This document shows, one piece after another, positions 62,521-64,000 of a DNA stretch of 64,000 nucleotides (within the stretch, counting starts at the first letter, position 1; each line of letters opens with the position of its first letter). The notes under the pieces are model-generated. The model saw only the letters and a list, made by a program, of their open reading frames with translations, did no database searches and had not been told where the DNA came from. Both the position numbers and the translations under genes were made by a program. This DNA comes from CAVUPF01 sp963777915 (GTDB taxonomy: Bacteria > Actinomycetota > Thermoleophilia > Solirubrobacterales > 70-9): positions 1-64,000 of the forward strand of contig CAVZSH010000008.1 of assembly GCA_963777915.1 (NCBI GenBank), written 5' to 3'.

Positions 62521-63537
62521 GTGCCAATGAGGAACCGTCGATTCCTGCTGCACGCGCGCCCGACCGGGCGCATCGGATCAGACACCTTCGAACTCGACGA
62601 GCAGGAGCTTCCCGAGATCGGAGAAGGTCAGGCGCTCGTCCGGACACAATGGATCTCGCTTGACCCCACCAACCGTGCGTGGATCAACGACACGCCGACC
62701 TACCTGCCGCCGGTTGGCATTGGCGAGGTTATGCGCGGCCTTGGACTCGGCCGGGTGGTCGAGTCCAAGAGCCCCAGCTACGAGGTGGGACAGCTCGTAC
62801 AGGGCCTCATCGGCTGGCAGGAGTGGATGATCGCCTCGGATGCCACGCCGCTGCAACCGGTCCCCGATATCCCGGGAGTCTCGCCGAGCGCGTTTCTCGG
62901 CGTGCTCGGGATGACCGGACTGACCGCCTGGGTCGGCATTAGGGATATTGGCCGCCCGCAACCCGGCGAGACCGTGGTCGTTTCCGCCGCTGCGGGCGCG
63001 GTCGGTTCCGTCGCCGGCCAGATCGCAAAGCTGGACGGAGCGCGTGTAGTTGGAATCGCGGGCGGGCCGGAGAAGTGCGCCATCCTCACCGAGCGGCTGG
63101 GGTTCGACGCCGCCGTCGACTACAAGGCCCCAGGATGGCGTGACCAGCTGATCGCCGCAACACCCGAGCGCATCGACGTCGACTTCGAGAGCGTCGGCGG
63201 CGAGATCATGGATGCAGTCTTCGCGCGATTGAATCTTCGTGCCCGAGTTGCACTCTGCGGACTGATCTCCGGCTACAACGACAGCGAGCCTCCGCCGGGC
63301 CCACGCAGCTTCGGCAACCTGCTCGTCCAGCGCGCGCTGGTCCAAGGCTTCATCGTGCTCGACCATTTCGATCGCTTGGCAGAGACGGCCGCCGAGCTGT
63401 CAGGCTGGATCGCGGAGGGAAAGCTGGAGCCCCTCGAGACGGTCGTCGAGGGCTTTGAGCAGTTGCCGCAGGCGATCAACATGCTCTTCGACGGTGCCAA
63501 CACCGGCAAGCTCGTCGTCCATCTGAGCGACGCCTGA
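62521..63537 (+). CDS. MDR-superfamily NADP-dependent oxidoreductase (PTGR/CurA-like)
   Basis: 338 aa from GTG 62521; TAGGGT ends 7 nt upstream and there is no SD. Zinc-free medium-chain reductase: WISLDPTNRAWINDTPTYLPPVGIGEVMRG, AFLGVLGMTGLTAWVGI and the NADP loop VSAAAGAVGSVAGQIAKL, DFESVGGEIMDAVFARL. The class reduces enones and leukotriene-like alkenals. Substrate unknown. Confidence 0.9.
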   Translation: MPMRNRRFLLHARPTGRIGSDTFELDEQELPEIGEGQALVRTQWISLDPTNRAWINDTPTYLPPVGIGEVMRGLGLGRVVESKSPSYEVGQLVQGLIGWQEWMIASDATPLQPVPDIPGVSPSAFLGVLGMTGLTAWVGIRDIGRPQPGETVVVSAAAGAVGSVAGQIAKLDGARVVGIAGGPEKCAILTERLGFDAAVDYKAPGWRDQLIAATPERIDVDFESVGGEIMDAVFARLNLRARVALCGLISGYNDSEPPPGPRSFGNLLVQRALVQGFIVLDHFDRLAETAAELSGWIAEGKLEPLETVVEGFEQLPQAINMLFDGANTGKLVVHLSDA

Positions 63538-63682
63538 GTTGCGTCGGGTTCTGGATCGACATCCAGAACCTGCCCGCTCAAGCCTGGCTAGCGGCAGAGC
63601 TTGTCTGTTCATACAGCCTTGGGCGCGGCGGGATTCGTGTGCCTTCTTGGCTGGTGCGGCCTAGCGGTGACGCGGGAGCGGC

Positions 63683-64000
63683 TCAAAACAGGTGTAGTAG
63701 GCGCCATCCGAGCGACGGCCCCCCAACCGAGCCCATGGCCACTGCGGTGGTCCTGACGGCGCTCTCACCGCGAATGGCGACTGTGGCCATCCGCTCGCCG
63801 GCTTGCAGCCCGGCCATCGCCGGGCGAGCGACCACTTCAACGGGAAGCGTGAGTCCGCCCCAACCGATCTCCCGCAGAGCTCCCACGGTCGCGGCCACCG
63901 TGTGCCGACCATCCGCGCTGCTCGCGCTCAGCACTCTCGTGCCGGCGGGCAGGACGGTCTTCACGCGCAGAGCCGCCGCAACCGAGTAGCCGAGCCGCTG
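63683..64000 (-). CDS. Partial gene, C-terminal part (possible D,D-carboxypeptidase tail)
   Basis: The minus-strand frame is open to the window edge (QRLGYSVAAALRVKTVLPAG at the edge) and ends GPSLGWRLLHLF. The beta-rich pattern with LPVEVVARPAMAGLQAGERMATV and a terminal W-R-L-hydrophobic segment recalls the C-terminal domain of actinobacterial D-alanyl-D-alanine carboxypeptidases, but the catalytic part is outside the window. Assignment is weak. Confidence 0.4.
   Translation of the reverse strand, partial: QRLGYSVAAALRVKTVLPAGTRVLSASSADGRHTVAATVGALREIGWGGLTLPVEVVARPAMAGLQAGERMATVAIRGESAVRTTAVAMGSVGGPSLGWRLLHLF

Overview
The window is GC-rich bacterial chromosome (GTG and TTG starts are common and genes are tightly packed) and reads as a high-GC actinobacterium. 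The best guess is a Thermoleophilia/Solirubrobacterales-like lineage. Reasons: a dnaK-grpE-dnaJ-hspR-clpB heat-shock operon of the HspR type, an inositol-phosphate/phosphatidylinositol gene group, PurS/PurQ/small-PurL purine synthesis, and many genes with a TANNNT hexamer 6-9 nt upstream of the start codon and no Shine-Dalgarno (SD) sequence, the layout expected for leaderless mRNA. The lineage is inference; no rRNA gene is present.

Layout. 1-6.15 kb is an accessory, scarred region: a frameshifted FMN reductase, a lone 3' half of tRNA-Ser, a papain-lobe/GNAT fusion, a beta-propeller whose first codons look like an integrase tail, a tyrosine integrase with excisionase, a truncated second integrase and tRNA-Val(TAC). 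6.2-14.7 kb is housekeeping: SDR, argF-prmC-lysS on the minus strand, an EEP-family hydrolase, a Lys/Ala-rich phasin-like protein, an RlmD/TrmA-like methylase, an LLM oxidoreductase and an atypical uracil-DNA glycosylase. 14.7-18.8 kb is a phosphatidylinositol module: PAP2 phosphatase, CDP-alcohol phosphatidyltransferase, Ino1, and a protein joining a PimA-like glycosyltransferase N-domain to a PHP domain. 18.9-27.6 kb holds nth, a cytochrome c, the heat-shock operon and a membrane-anchored unknown. 27.7-40.7 kb is a near-complete purine cluster (purD-E-B, purC-S-Q-L, purF, purN-H) interrupted by a glutaredoxin-like gene and a P450; purK and purM are not in the window. 40.7-43.8 kb is thiamine synthesis (thiO-thiSG behind a TPP riboswitch, thiE divergent). 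44.3-53.2 kb builds the pyruvate dehydrogenase complex and its cofactor (lpd, pdhA-B-C, lipB-lipA). 53.3-57.5 kb has a VOC/AraC divergent pair, two tRNA-Ala genes, an ABC-2 exporter with a late nonsense codon and a very acidic protein.

57.5-62.5 kb is again mobile or scarred: tRNA-Ala(CGC) and, 3.7 kb away, a 41-nt copy of its 3' half (37/41 identical), bracketing a methyltransferase, an intact 1,225-bp IS3-family element and an orphan substrate-binding lipoprotein; then a beta-carbonic anhydrase and a 164-bp MITE-like element. The window ends with an MDR reductase and the 3' part of a minus-strand gene.

The most notable items are the PimA-N/PHP fusion, the MITE-like element, the IS3 element with a -1 slippery heptamer and a stop codon completed by the target duplication, the amber codon in the exporter permease, the integrase-tail repeat, and the tRNA half-copies as integration scars.
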